A stretch of 64,000 bases of DNA from Sphingobacterium sp. SGG-5 (GCF_011043525.1 NZ_JAAKGO010000005.1:186001-250000); one strand, 5' to 3'. Counted from the first letter of the stretch, positions 8,501 to 18,755 are shown. The notes: generated by a model from the letters alone, not told the origin. Numbers and translations are program-made.

Positions 8501-11077
8501 TTAAGCCAAATTACGTCCGGCGTTGACCACACCATAAATCGTGCGACCTATCAATTTACGATAGACTTCTTCCTGCTCCGCATCCAACTTTCCACTCAGA
8601 ATTTTACGTATGGCATCATGTTGAATGATAAGCAACGGTAGTACAATTTTCTCCCGCTCCAAGACAGAGGATCGCTCTACAGGATAGTTCTCCATCAAAC
8701 AGCTGGCACCACTCAGTTTAAGCAAATACTCTTTTGTCTTCACATATTCCTCATGCAATATTTTCCAGAACTCACCAAAAACCTTGTCGTCTTTCATGTA
8801 CGCGGTGATATCAAAATTAGATTTTGTCATAGACATCATACAGTTATCAATTAACGTATTAAAGAACCCCGAAGTTTGATAAAGGTTGCGGACATAAGAC
8901 CACATATTGTTCTCCTCCGCCCATTGCAAAGCCGTACCGACCCCAAAGAAGCCCGGAATATTTTGCTTCAACTGGCTCCAGGACGTAACAAACGATATCG
9001 CGCGCAAGTCCTCCAACCGCAACTCCCGATCGGAGTTTCGTTTCACTGGTCTACTGCTTATGTTAATAGACGATAACGCTTTCAGTGGACTTAAAGTCTC
9101 CAGATATTTCAAGAATAGAGGATGGTGGCGAAGTTCCATAAACTTACGGTGACTTTCCGCTGCCAGATCACCGATCACCTGCTTTTGCTTGGCTGTCAAC
9201 GTGTCTCCATTGTTTTGTTTCACTTCAGAAATCAATCCGGCGTGCAACAGTTGCTCAATATTGTATTGCGCCGTATCTAATGAGCCATACTGACTACTAA
9301 TGGTCTGTCCCTGTATCGTCAGCTGAATGTGGTTATTATCAATTTCACTGCCCATAGAGGCATAAAAACGTTGTGTTTTTCCACCACCCCGAGCCGGAGG
9401 GCCACCCCTACCGTCAAAAAAGACCAGATCTACATCGTACTCACGTGCTAATGCGGTCAATTCAATCTTAGCTTTATATATCGACCAGTTGGCCATCAAA
9501 TATCCACCGTCCTTGGTGCTATCCGAATAGCCTAACATAATCGTCTGCCTGTTTCCTCGCATCTTCAGATGCGCTGCATAAGCTTTATTCGTATACAGGG
9601 TCCGCATCACATCCGAAGCCCGTGAAAGATCATCTACCGTTTCAAACAACGGCACGAAGTCCATGGTCAATTCTTTTTTCTTCCACCCCCCCCACAAAAA
9701 CAACTGCATCAGACCTAAAATATCCGATGCCTGCTGGCAGTTGGAAATAATAAAGCGTTGAGCTGCCCGCTCACTTCCTGATTTTTGAATGCTTTTGATT
9801 AATCGGATGACATCGACAATATCTTTGACCAACGGATCGGCATCTTCCTTATAATCCAGCGTGTGTTCTTCAAATTTCAATGCTTTCTGCTTGCTTTCTT
9901 CCGACTTGGTTAGCTGTTCCGTCGTGACAGCAAGCTGATCGCCGTAAATCTCCGCGAGATAGTTCGTTGCTTTTCGCAGCACACTGCTATCTTGGCGCAA
10001 ATCCAAGGTTGTAAAATAACAGCCGAATGTATTGACCTTCCGTATCAGATCTTCAACGATTTCTACGAATAAACCATCATGATGTGTGTTGAGCACCTGT
10101 TTTATCGCTTGCAGGTTCTCCAATATCTTACTCGTCTCATCTACCGGATTTTCAACCGGATTAAAGCTATTGTCATAAAATAAGGTCTGCAGATTGTCCA
10201 GATACTTCTCTACTCCTCTGAATGTGATCCGACGTTTTACCATCCTAAAATCACGATAATAACATCTAAACAGTATCGTCCGCAACATGGAGGCTACCCG
10301 TTTGGTTCCTTCCACCGTGACATTGGGATTCCCATCCCGGTCACCCCCCGGCCAGAAACCCAGTTCAATAAGCTGTTTCACATCCTCTGCCGGTACTTCC
10401 AACTCCTTATCGATCTTAGACTGTATACCCGAGGCTACTTTATAAAATACATTTTCCAGATACCAAGCTAAGCTGACCGCTTCATCCACCGGCGTTGGCT
10501 TTTCCTTATTAATAAAAGGTGTTTTTCCAAGCTGCTGCAACAGTAAATGAATATTCGAAATGTCATTTGCTTTAATGGCCTCGATCAAGTCGTTTATAAT
10601 CCCCAGAACCGGCCCCGGATAAAATTGAGTCGGGTGCGCCGTCAGCACCAACCGTACCGAAAAATTCCTTAATTTTTCAATAATCTGTTTCTTTAGGTTA
10701 GGATTATTCTGTGCCAGTCTAAACAGTGATTTTAACCCACCTGTTTCATCCATTTTCCCTACGGTCTGGAAAGCCGAATCTTCTATCGCATCAAATAACA
10801 CGACTTGACGTTCAATGTATTGAACGATCCGGAACAACAAATCGACACGATCTTCTTCCTGGATATATTGCGCATATTGACCAAAAAAACTATCAATAAT
10901 ATCTTCCGGCGGCAAATGTTCTGACACCCCGGTCTCGCAATGTGTGGAAAAGAACGGCAGGATGGTACCCGTATGCCTTACTCTTTGAAATGGAAGCGTT
11001 AGAAATAAACTTTTAAAAAGATCAAAACGCGTTAAAACTTCTTTTTCAAATACAGCTTGTTTTTGACTTAGTTTCAT
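8501..11077 (-). CDS. ppc: Phosphoenolpyruvate carboxylase
   Basis: About 858 aa from the chosen start (MKLSQKQ). The frame is open 17 codons further upstream to 11128, but that extension is low-complexity and lacks a ribosome-binding context. Family motifs are clear: VLTAHPTQF near residue 150 (catalytic His), FWPGGDRDGNPN near 250, and FFDGRGGPPARGGGKT near 560 with the catalytic Arg loop. It makes oxaloacetate from PEP and bicarbonate, an anaplerotic step. The C-terminus ends in GRNLA rather than the usual NTG, as in some Bacteroidota PEPC. It is shorter on average than the proteobacterial enzyme. Confidence 0.95.
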   Translation of the reverse strand: MKLSQKQAVFEKEVLTRFDLFKSLFLTLPFQRVRHTGTILPFFSTHCETGVSEHLPPEDIIDSFFGQYAQYIQEEDRVDLLFRIVQYIERQVVLFDAIEDSAFQTVGKMDETGGLKSLFRLAQNNPNLKKQIIEKLRNFSVRLVLTAHPTQFYPGPVLGIINDLIEAIKANDISNIHLLLQQLGKTPFINKEKPTPVDEAVSLAWYLENVFYKVASGIQSKIDKELEVPAEDVKQLIELGFWPGGDRDGNPNVTVEGTKRVASMLRTILFRCYYRDFRMVKRRITFRGVEKYLDNLQTLFYDNSFNPVENPVDETSKILENLQAIKQVLNTHHDGLFVEIVEDLIRKVNTFGCYFTTLDLRQDSSVLRKATNYLAEIYGDQLAVTTEQLTKSEESKQKALKFEEHTLDYKEDADPLVKDIVDVIRLIKSIQKSGSERAAQRFIISNCQQASDILGLMQLFLWGGWKKKELTMDFVPLFETVDDLSRASDVMRTLYTNKAYAAHLKMRGNRQTIMLGYSDSTKDGGYLMANWSIYKAKIELTALAREYDVDLVFFDGRGGPPARGGGKTQRFYASMGSEIDNNHIQLTIQGQTISSQYGSLDTAQYNIEQLLHAGLISEVKQNNGDTLTAKQKQVIGDLAAESHRKFMELRHHPLFLKYLETLSPLKALSSINISSRPVKRNSDRELRLEDLRAISFVTSWSQLKQNIPGFFGVGTALQWAEENNMWSYVRNLYQTSGFFNTLIDNCMMSMTKSNFDITAYMKDDKVFGEFWKILHEEYVKTKEYLLKLSGASCLMENYPVERSSVLEREKIVLPLLIIQHDAIRKILSGKLDAEQEEVYRKLIGRTIYGVVNAGRNLA

Positions 11078-11423
11078 CTGTCTATTTTTTGTTTTTATCT
11101 GTTCCCGATACATCGGGATCGGTGTCATTTATTTATTCAATGCTTATGAGGATTTGTCACAAGTCTCATTCCCGTCATTTCGAACGACGTTAGGAGGAGA
11201 AATCTATGGACTCATCTTTAATGTTATTACCCTAAGTGGATAAGAGCTCGATGAGAAAGGAACATCGCTATTGCTCGGACAAAGATACAATATTTTTATT
11301 GAAAACGTCAATTCGTTATGAAAATCATATTTTTAATCGTTGTTTTTCAAGATTATTTTAAAATAAGTAAAATCAGACATCTGCTTTGCGTGCTTCTCTA
11401 TAGAAACAACGGTCTCAAATTAC
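11078..11423. other. Non-coding gap between ppc and guaB with an REP-like element
   Basis: No convincing gene in about 350 bp. At 11171-11205 lies a segment reading roughly GTCATTTCGAACGACGTTAG then GAGGAGAAATCT. It resembles the dispersed GTCATTTCGARCGAAG...GAGAAATCT elements known from Bacteroidota intergenic regions. The rest is AT-rich, including the A/T-rich leader of ppc. Confidence 0.4.
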
Positions 11424-11464
11424 AAAAAAAAGCCCGCTTTGGATAGTCCAAGCAGGCTTTTTTT
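11424..11464 (-). terminator. Rho-independent terminator after guaB
   Basis: An imperfect inverted repeat (AGCCCGCTTTGGA / TCCAAGCAGGCT) is flanked by an A run on one side and a T run on the other. On the minus strand it forms a stem of about 12 bp followed by a U tract, 14 bp after the guaB stop. The T/A runs on both sides would let it work in both directions. Confidence 0.85.
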
Positions 11465-11477
11465 CGATATCACCGCA

Positions 11478-12974
<1,497 letters not shown>

Positions 12975-12986
12975 CTATTTGCCGGT

Positions 12987-12994
12987 CAAAGTTA
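12987..12994 (-). promoter_or_regulatory. Candidate guaB promoter -7 element
   Basis: On the minus strand the sequence is TAACTTTG, an exact match to the Bacteroidota TAnnTTTG -7 element, 25-32 bp before the guaB start. No TTTG lies at the usual -33 spacing, so this is a candidate only. Confidence 0.4.
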
Positions 12995-13132
12995 CGATTT
13001 TTTTAAATACGCACCGATTTAAATTGTCAAAAAAATGTTTTTATTTTTCCTCTTCAAAATGGGATGGTCTTTAAAGACCCAACGGAGGCTCAGGGGCTAA
13101 GCCTTCCAAAGGCGAAATGATAAGTTCTTTAT

Positions 13133-13175
13133 ATGCAATCAATTATATTGCATAAAAAAGAATTATCTAAGTTTG
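13133..13175 (+). promoter_or_regulatory. Candidate promoter with overlapping inverted repeat, small barrel gene
   Basis: TAAGTTTG at 13168-13175 matches TAnnTTTG, with TTG at 13148-13150 seventeen bases upstream as -33. The inverted repeat ATGCAAT/ATTGCAT (13133-13139 and 13147-13153) overlaps the -33 box, the expected place for a repressor site. The transcript would start near 13183 and give a 5' leader of about 50 nt. Confidence 0.5.
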
Positions 13176-13235
13176 GCAAGAAATTTGCTAACTTTTCAAT
13201 ATTATTAAAAAACACATAAACAAATCTATGACGTT

Positions 13236-13712
13236 ATGAAAAAAGTATTACTTTCAATTGCTGCCGTAGCTTTACTGACTATCGGAGCACAAGAAGCTAA
13301 GGCACAGACTCCTTACAAATCGGCATTAGGCCTTGTATTCGATGGTGACGATGGTTCGAACGTAGGTATACAGTATAAGACCGCTATTGCTCCTACTCAA
13401 GCCGCACAGTTCCAAGTTGCATTTCGCGATCACTGGGTTTCTTTCGGTGCTGACTGGCAATATGAAAAAGCTATTAGCGGTGCAGAGGGATTGGCTTGGT
13501 ATGCCGGTGTAGGTGCACAGGTAGGAATTGCCAGCTACAACGACGATTCGATGACATTTTTTGGTTTACGTCCGCAGATAGGTTTGGAATACAAAATCCC
13601 AACTATTCCTATTGGCCTGCATTTGGACTACAAACCTTATTTAGGTCTTAACAATGACTCAGGTTTCCATGGCGACGGTTTCACATTCGGTGTGAAATTC
13701 GTGCTAAAGTAA
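13236..13712 (+). CDS. Small outer-membrane beta-barrel protein
   Basis: 158 aa with a clean signal peptide (MKKVLLSIAAVALLTIG..., cleavage after AKA near residue 23). About eight amphipathic beta strands follow, with alternating aromatic and polar residues and Gly/Asp turns (YKSALGLVFDGDDGSNVGI, WYAGVGAQVGIASYND, FTFGVKFVLK). It ends in a hydrophobic strand as small barrels do. No enzyme motif. It is preceded by a good promoter and followed by a strong terminator, so it is a well-defined single-gene unit. Exact family unknown; likely an OmpA/OmpX-like or uncharacterised Bacteroidota barrel. Confidence 0.8.
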   Translation: MKKVLLSIAAVALLTIGAQEAKAQTPYKSALGLVFDGDDGSNVGIQYKTAIAPTQAAQFQVAFRDHWVSFGADWQYEKAISGAEGLAWYAGVGAQVGIASYNDDSMTFFGLRPQIGLEYKIPTIPIGLHLDYKPYLGLNNDSGFHGDGFTFGVKFVLK

Positions 13713-13738
13713 TCTGATTACGTTAGAAATACAGAAAA

Positions 13739-13772
13739 GGGCTTCGTGGAAACATGAAGCCCATCTTTTTTT
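13739..13772 (+). terminator. Strong intrinsic terminator after the small barrel gene
   Basis: GGGCTTCGTG and CATGAAGCCC pair over 10 bp (one G-T wobble) around a GAAA tetraloop, followed by a run of seven T. It lies 27 bp after the stop. It also abuts the 3' end of the convergent flavoenzyme gene and may serve both strands. Confidence 0.92.
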
Positions 13773-14847
13773 ATGCATTCAACAAACTATGCTGCGTAGC
13801 CGTAAAAATATTCCGAAACACGATATTCAATGCATTGTCCCGTTGTGCCCCCGCTATACCGACCCAAGGATATAACGCAACCGTCTGCTCTCTTATCGCT
13901 TTGACCATCGACCTTGATAATGCTGCAATTTCCTGAATAACCGTATCCTCCGCCAACAACGTACCCGCAACACATTTGTCCCACAGATCAGCGACTAACA
14001 CCTGCGTGTTATCCCAATTTGCCGCGAGTTCAACCCGCAAGCTATCCAATAACGTAAACCGCTCCCGACCAAATCGGGCATTCCACTGTGCATCTTTCGA
14101 TTTACCGATAAAATGCTTCTCGACCAGATCTAAAAATCGACGGTACATACCGACATAATTGGCGAGTAAGGTCACCTCCGCAAAAGGCATAAACGGCAGC
14201 CTATACAATGGACTATTGCTCTGGCGCTTCTCCGGAAGAATCTGAAAGCCATAACGAGGATCGACCGGCACTTCATCTACAGAAAAACTATGACTTGCCG
14301 TACACTCCAACCCAAACGTATCCCAATCATAATGTATCAAGACATATTCTCTCGGCACAAAAAAAGAAAGCACCAAAGGCTCGCCATTTTCCCCCAGTCT
14401 CCGAATATCCCCGTCATATACATGACAGTTCAGCGTAAAATGCGACAAATGCGGAGCACCGGTAGCAAATTGCCATACGCCGGATAAAATATATTTCTGA
14501 CCATCCCACACCGCCTTTCCCCCCACTCTTCCGCTTCCGCCAAAACAAACCTCTGGATCGGAAAAAACCTTCCCTGCAAGTTGAGGATCAATATAACCGG
14601 CAAACATATTTGCACCAGCACATAAAGTCACCGTCCAACCCAGTCCGCCATCCCAATAGGCGAGTTCTTCCAAGAGGGAGATGCCGTCCATCAGATCCAT
14701 CTCTTTTCCACCGTAGGCTTTCGGCACCCAGATATTAAACCAATTGTTTTCGTATATCATTTGCAGTTGCGCTTCTACCAGCGATTTCTGCGCTATGCTT
14801 TGTGTTTGGCTATCCTGTATAACTTGGATATGCTGAAATGTTAACAT
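13771..14847 (-). CDS. Acyl-CoA dehydrogenase-fold flavoprotein (group D monooxygenase-like), TPP-riboswitch operon
   Basis: About 358 aa from MLTFQHIQV. The frame extends to 14892, but the chosen start overlaps the pnuT stop by 7 bp, the normal coupled arrangement. N-terminal helices are followed by WVPKAYGGKEMDLMDG and ELAYWDGGLGWT. A beta-barrel region carries GVWQFATGAPHLSHF, and the C-terminal helical domain ends in IVFRNIFTATQHSLL. That ending resembles the RDxxxAxQH region of the Acyl-CoA_dh_2 family, which includes HpaB/DszC-type flavin monooxygenases. It lacks the usual catalytic Glu context of true acyl-CoA dehydrogenases. Sharing a thiamine-controlled transcript with a thiamine transporter suggests a role with thiamine or a breakdown product, but the reaction is unknown. 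Confidence 0.75.
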   Translation of the reverse strand: MLTFQHIQVIQDSQTQSIAQKSLVEAQLQMIYENNWFNIWVPKAYGGKEMDLMDGISLLEELAYWDGGLGWTVTLCAGANMFAGYIDPQLAGKVFSDPEVCFGGSGRVGGKAVWDGQKYILSGVWQFATGAPHLSHFTLNCHVYDGDIRRLGENGEPLVLSFFVPREYVLIHYDWDTFGLECTASHSFSVDEVPVDPRYGFQILPEKRQSNSPLYRLPFMPFAEVTLLANYVGMYRRFLDLVEKHFIGKSKDAQWNARFGRERFTLLDSLRVELAANWDNTQVLVADLWDKCVAGTLLAEDTVIQEIAALSRSMVKAIREQTVALYPWVGIAGAQRDNALNIVFRNIFTATQHSLLNA

Positions 14848-15464
14848 GATGGAGAAGATTTTAGATTTTGTATATGAATTAATCGGCGCCATTTTAAAAA
14901 ACCGAAAATGGCCACAATAAATAAGAAGAGCGTCAAGGCGGCAAACAAATACAAATCCTTATGGATCAGTAAAGGAATGGCGAAAGCGTTACTGACGTTC
15001 AATAACAACCAGTTTTCCAATTTCCTTTTCGCAAGCAACCACATGCCTGCCCACGCCGTAGAGGACACCCAGGCATCCCAGGCCGGAACATCCGAATCGG
15101 TCACATGTTCCAATATCAGGTACAGGAAAACAAAGCCGAGCAAGGATATCCCCATGGTAACTGCCCAATCCTTTCGGTCGCAGACCGTAATCGGCTGATT
15201 CTTCATGGATGTATTTGTCACCCAATACCACCAACCGTATATGCTCATGACGAGATAATACATATTCAATGCAATTTCGGCGTACAATTTTGCACCAAAT
15301 AGCACATACATTCCCGAGAGTATCCCCAGGATACCAAAGAAATAATTCGAAACTTTATTGTTTTTAGAAAGCAGGACCTGTATGATACCACATAGGACCG
15401 AAAATCGCTCCAGCCAGGAGGTCTGTTGAAGAGCGGTGATGACTTGTTCAAAGATAATTTCCAT
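14841..15464 (-). CDS. pnuT: PnuC/PnuT family transporter, probably thiamine (PnuT)
   Basis: 207 aa with about seven membrane segments. PnuC-family signatures are visible: NMYYLVMSIYGWWYW near residue 68, and WLLLNVSNAFAIPLLIHKD near residue 152 followed by the last helices and a Lys-Trp-Arg-Arg cap. PnuC proteins carry unphosphorylated vitamins across the inner membrane by facilitated diffusion. A TPP riboswitch sits 66 bp upstream on the same strand, which is the established mark of PnuT, the thiamine-specific branch, rather than nicotinamide riboside PnuC. Thiamine would then be trapped by phosphorylation. The next gene overlaps its stop by 7 bp. Confidence 0.9.
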   Translation of the reverse strand: MEIIFEQVITALQQTSWLERFSVLCGIIQVLLSKNNKVSNYFFGILGILSGMYVLFGAKLYAEIALNMYYLVMSIYGWWYWVTNTSMKNQPITVCDRKDWAVTMGISLLGFVFLYLILEHVTDSDVPAWDAWVSSTAWAGMWLLAKRKLENWLLLNVSNAFAIPLLIHKDLYLFAALTLFLFIVAIFGFLKWRRLIHIQNLKSSPSC

Positions 15465-15529
15465 AAAAGTGCGTTTAACTCAAAAACTACACTTATAGAA
15501 ATGCTATAAAGACGTTGTTTAGAAATTAA

Positions 15530-15634
15530 TCCCTACGCCAGCATTACCTGGATCAGGTTCCTCCCACCGAAGTGGGTGTGGGTATAATCTCAGCCTTATA
15601 AATAGATACATGATCTATTTTTTAGCACCCCATA
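15530..15634 (-). promoter_or_regulatory. TPP riboswitch (thi box)
   Basis: Read on the minus strand it shows the whole conserved core: GGGGTGCT, GGCTGAGA, ACCC, a P3 stem with a TTCG loop (CCCACTTCGGTGGG), GAACCTGATCCAGGTAATGC and CTGGCGTAGGGA. These are the diagnostic TPP aptamer elements. It precedes pnuT by 66 bp and should repress the pnuT-flavoenzyme operon when thiamine pyrophosphate is plentiful. Confidence 0.97.
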
Positions 15635-15654
15635 AGTATTCGATATACTATATA

Positions 15655-17154
15655 TTAATTCAAATTCAATTTCAATACCCGATGCGTATGTTCACGGGTC
15701 TCCGCGCACAACTTCTCATCTTTATTGAGTGACTGCCCCCAGGTCGGGATCATCTCCCGCAACTTCCGTCTATACTCCTCCGACTTCGCCCGTTCCGGAA
15801 AACACCTTTTCAGCAACTCAATCATAATTTCCACTGACGTTGAGGCTCCCGGAGAAGCACCCAACAGCGCGGCAATCGAACCATCTGCACTCGACACCAC
15901 TTCCGTACCGAATTCAAGTATTCCGCCGTGTTCCGGATCTTTTTTTATGACTTGTACACGTTGACCGGCCTTCTCAATCTCCCAATCCTCCAGTTTAGCT
16001 GTCGGCATAAACTGTTTCAATGCATCCAGCTTATCTTTCGGTTTTTTCATCACCTCCGTAATCAGATATTTTGTCAGCGGTAAATTATCCAAGCCTGCAG
16101 AAAGCATAGGCTTAATGTTCGACAATTTGATTGACGCAGGCAAATCAAAATAAGATCCTTTTTTCAAGAATTTCGTCGAGAAACCGGCATATGGACCGAA
16201 TAATAGCGCTTGTTTACCGTCGATATAGCGCGTATCCAGGTGCGGCACCGACATCGGTGGCGCGCCGACCGAGGCCTTGCCATAAACTTTCGCATGATGC
16301 TGCTCAATAATGGCCGGATTGGTACACCGCAACCATTGCCCGCCCACAGGAAAGCCACCATAACCCTTAGCCTCCGGTATACCCGATTTTTCAAGCAGCA
16401 GAAGTGAATGTCCTCCGGCTCCTATAAATACAAATTTCGCTTTAATCTCCCGCTTCTCTCCCGTCTTCAGATTCTTCACTTCCACTTCCCATCGGCCGTC
16501 ATCTTCCCGTTCTATATCTTTTACTTCTTCATTTAAGGACAGTTTAATATTATCTTTTTTATCCAGGTAAGTAATCAAATCCCGTGTCAGTGCACCAAAA
16601 TTTACATCCGTACCGATATCCATTCGCGTCGCTGCCATGGGCTCATTTTGCTTCCGCCCTTTCATCATCAACGGCACCCATTCTTTCAGCACGGCCTTGT
16701 CTTCGGTGTATTCCATGCCGCGGAATAAGACCTGTTTCGTCATGGCTTCGTAGCGGGTTTTCAGAAATTTCACGTCTTTTTCGCCAAAAACGGCACTCAT
16801 ATGTGGGATCGAACGGATAAAATGTTCGGGGTTCTGAATGACTCCTTTTTCAACGAAATAGGCCCAAAACTGCTTTGATACTTCAAATTGCTCGGCAATT
16901 CTAACGGCTTTATCGATCTTCACCGAACCATCGGGTTGTTCCGGTGTATAATTTAACTCACAAAGGGCCGAGTGTCCCGTGCCCGCATTATTCCAAGCAT
17001 CCGAGCTCTCTGCCGCGACAACGTCCAGACGTTCTATAATCTCGATATGAATATCCGGGTTGAGTTCATTGATAAGCGCACCTAAGGTCGCACTCATAAT
17101 TCCCCCACCGATAAGAACGACATCAACTTCCGATTTTTGTTTTTTCTTACCCAT
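15655..17154 (-). CDS. mqo: Malate:quinone oxidoreductase
   Basis: 499 aa FAD enzyme. The N-terminal dinucleotide fold is DVVLIGGGIMSATLGALI. The family-typical SSDAWNNAGTGHSALCELNYTP lies near residues 50-70, followed by the conserved FGPYAGFSTKFLKKGS near 330 and LLGASPGASTSVEIM near 440. It oxidises malate to oxaloacetate and passes electrons to (mena)quinone at the inner face of the cytoplasmic membrane. It replaces or complements NAD malate dehydrogenase. It lies upstream of the TPP riboswitch on the same strand but is separated from it by its own 3' end; no terminator is obvious. Confidence 0.96.
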   Translation of the reverse strand: MGKKKQKSEVDVVLIGGGIMSATLGALINELNPDIHIEIIERLDVVAAESSDAWNNAGTGHSALCELNYTPEQPDGSVKIDKAVRIAEQFEVSKQFWAYFVEKGVIQNPEHFIRSIPHMSAVFGEKDVKFLKTRYEAMTKQVLFRGMEYTEDKAVLKEWVPLMMKGRKQNEPMAATRMDIGTDVNFGALTRDLITYLDKKDNIKLSLNEEVKDIEREDDGRWEVEVKNLKTGEKREIKAKFVFIGAGGHSLLLLEKSGIPEAKGYGGFPVGGQWLRCTNPAIIEQHHAKVYGKASVGAPPMSVPHLDTRYIDGKQALLFGPYAGFSTKFLKKGSYFDLPASIKLSNIKPMLSAGLDNLPLTKYLITEVMKKPKDKLDALKQFMPTAKLEDWEIEKAGQRVQVIKKDPEHGGILEFGTEVVSSADGSIAALLGASPGASTSVEIMIELLKRCFPERAKSEEYRRKLREMIPTWGQSLNKDEKLCAETREHTHRVLKLNLN

Positions 17155-17227
17155 TTTATTAAATTCCCTGCAAAATTAACATTCATAATCCGTTATAGCT
17201 AATGCTTTTGTAAAAATTGTTTCATTT

Positions 17228-18196
17228 ATGACCATTGATTATAATATACCTGACGTAGCGAAATCACATTTAACAACAGACCACATTATCCCCAAGGGAA
17301 GGTACCTCAACTTTCATCAAAAAGAAAATATACACCTCGGCTCAAAAAACCATTATATCGCCAGCCGGAAAGTTGGCCAACACCTATTCCTGGAGATCAA
17401 GAGCACTGTTGAAAAAGGCTGGGATCTTACGCTTCGTGACACACCGGGGACGTTTTGGATCGCTTTCCAATTTTTGGGAAGTTCGTCGATAGACGCGCGA
17501 GAAAATTCCACATTAGCCTCCCAACACTATCTCGGATTTTTTAATCCCGGCAGCGACATTTCTTATCTCTTCAAAGGAGGTAAAACCTGGATGGTTCTGA
17601 TCGGTACGGAATTGGAGAATCCGGAACAATTAAGTCGGGAATGGCCCACACTCACCTGCGCGGGAAACAACACCTTTCATCCCTTGCCTGCGGTAAAAAC
17701 AGCTTTTAGAAATAAGAAGATACTGGAGCAGATCCAGCGTATTAAAGACACACCGTTTTCGCTTAGCTATAAATTAAACTATCAGGCCATACAGCTCATG
17801 GAAACGTATCATGGCGACCTTTTGCAGCACCGCAAATCTACGCAAAGAGACGACATTTCACTTTTCCATCGTGCCAAAGACTATATTATAGAGCACTATA
17901 TGGATGCGGATATCGACATCAAGCAGATGGCACTTGAGCTCCTGACCAGCGAGCGCACATTGTATCGGATTTTTCAGGAAAACGGTCTGACCGTTAATTC
18001 GGCCATAAAGGCTATACGAATACACAAAGGGCGTGAAATGCTCCGCAAAACGAACGAATCGGTGGATATGATCGCCTTTCATCTCCAATTTTCGACCGCC
18101 AAATACTTCATCAGACAATATGTCAAATATTTCGGGCATACGCCAGCCATGGAAAGAAAGATGATGCCGCAATGGCCGTTGGAGGAAGAGGAATGA
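17228..18196 (+). CDS. AraC family transcriptional regulator
   Basis: 322 aa. The C-terminal region (about residues 215-315) is a two-helix-turn-helix AraC/XylS DNA-binding domain: IDIKQMALELLTSERTLYRIFQENG, then VDMIAFHLQFSTAKYFIRQYVKYFGHTP. The N-terminal 200 residues show no recognised ligand domain but look like the beta-rich sensor domains of this family. It starts 73 bp from the divergent mqo gene and might regulate it. That link is only positional. Confidence 0.9.
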   Translation: MTIDYNIPDVAKSHLTTDHIIPKGRYLNFHQKENIHLGSKNHYIASRKVGQHLFLEIKSTVEKGWDLTLRDTPGTFWIAFQFLGSSSIDARENSTLASQHYLGFFNPGSDISYLFKGGKTWMVLIGTELENPEQLSREWPTLTCAGNNTFHPLPAVKTAFRNKKILEQIQRIKDTPFSLSYKLNYQAIQLMETYHGDLLQHRKSTQRDDISLFHRAKDYIIEHYMDADIDIKQMALELLTSERTLYRIFQENGLTVNSAIKAIRIHKGREMLRKTNESVDMIAFHLQFSTAKYFIRQYVKYFGHTPAMERKMMPQWPLEEEE

Positions 18197-18250
18197 TAGG
18201 AATGAGGAAATGGGGTTAGGAACTTGGAATATTTATTGCTAAATTTGGGT

Positions 18251-18466
18251 ATGACAACATTCAAAGTATCAGTTCCAGAAGATAAAACTTCTTTTTTCCT
18301 CGAAGTACTCGAACTCATCGGAGCTACATACGAGCCAAAAGAGAGCGGATTTGAACTAACCGATGCACAAAAGCAGTTTCTTTTATCGCAGAATGATGTG
18401 CCATTAGAAGATTGTCAACCAGCCAATCTCGTTTTTGAGGAATTAAAGGTCAAATATGGCCTATAA
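18251..18466 (+). CDS. Antitoxin-like protein of a ParE-type TA pair
   Basis: About 71 aa from MTTFKVSVPEDK. An upstream ATG at 18224 is in frame but gives an unlikely LLLNLG extension. The protein is acidic and short: an N-terminal beta segment, helix FFLEVLELIGA, then LTDAQKQFLLSQ. This resembles the small uncharacterised antitoxins that accompany ParE/RelE toxins in Bacteroidota. Its 3' end overlaps the toxin start by 11 bp, the standard coupled antitoxin-first order. No classical DNA-binding motif is evident. Confidence 0.75.
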   Translation: MTTFKVSVPEDKTSFFLEVLELIGATYEPKESGFELTDAQKQFLLSQNDVPLEDCQPANLVFEELKVKYGL

Positions 18467-18755
18467 AATACTGGTCACACCTGATGCAAGTAAACAGATT
18501 GAAGAAGCGGTTAGTTATTACATAGAGCATGCTTCTAAAAAAGTTGCATCAAAGTTTCTCCAAGACTATAAAAAGGCTGTTGCTGATATTCTAAAGGTTC
18601 GTTATTTTCAGGTTTGCTACCTTAACTTTCGTGGCCGAATGATGAGGACATTTCCTTACATCGTTTTCTACACGATAGACGAAGAACAACAGATCATCGT
18701 CGTCAAAGCGGTGTTCCATACTGCACAAAACCCAATCAAACATCCTACTAAGTAA
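18456..18755 (+). CDS. ParE/RelE family toxin
   Basis: 99 aa, basic, with the RelE/ParE fold pattern: N-terminal strand YKILVTPDASKQIEEAVSYY, two helices (SKKVASKFLQDYKKAVADIL), then strands. The C-terminal signature is FPYIVFYTIDEEQQIIVVKAVFHTAQNP. Members poison gyrase (ParE) or cut mRNA on the ribosome (RelE). The C-terminal pattern fits the ParE branch better, but activity cannot be told by eye. It is encoded with the preceding antitoxin and ends 27 bp before the 21-bp repeat array. Confidence 0.85.
   Translation: MAYKILVTPDASKQIEEAVSYYIEHASKKVASKFLQDYKKAVADILKVRYFQVCYLNFRGRMMRTFPYIVFYTIDEEQQIIVVKAVFHTAQNPIKHPTK

Noticed and set aside
14841..15464. Nicotinamide riboside transporter PnuC
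   Set aside because: The family is the same, but the TPP riboswitch directly upstream points to the thiamine branch (PnuT), and no NAD-salvage gene is adjacent.
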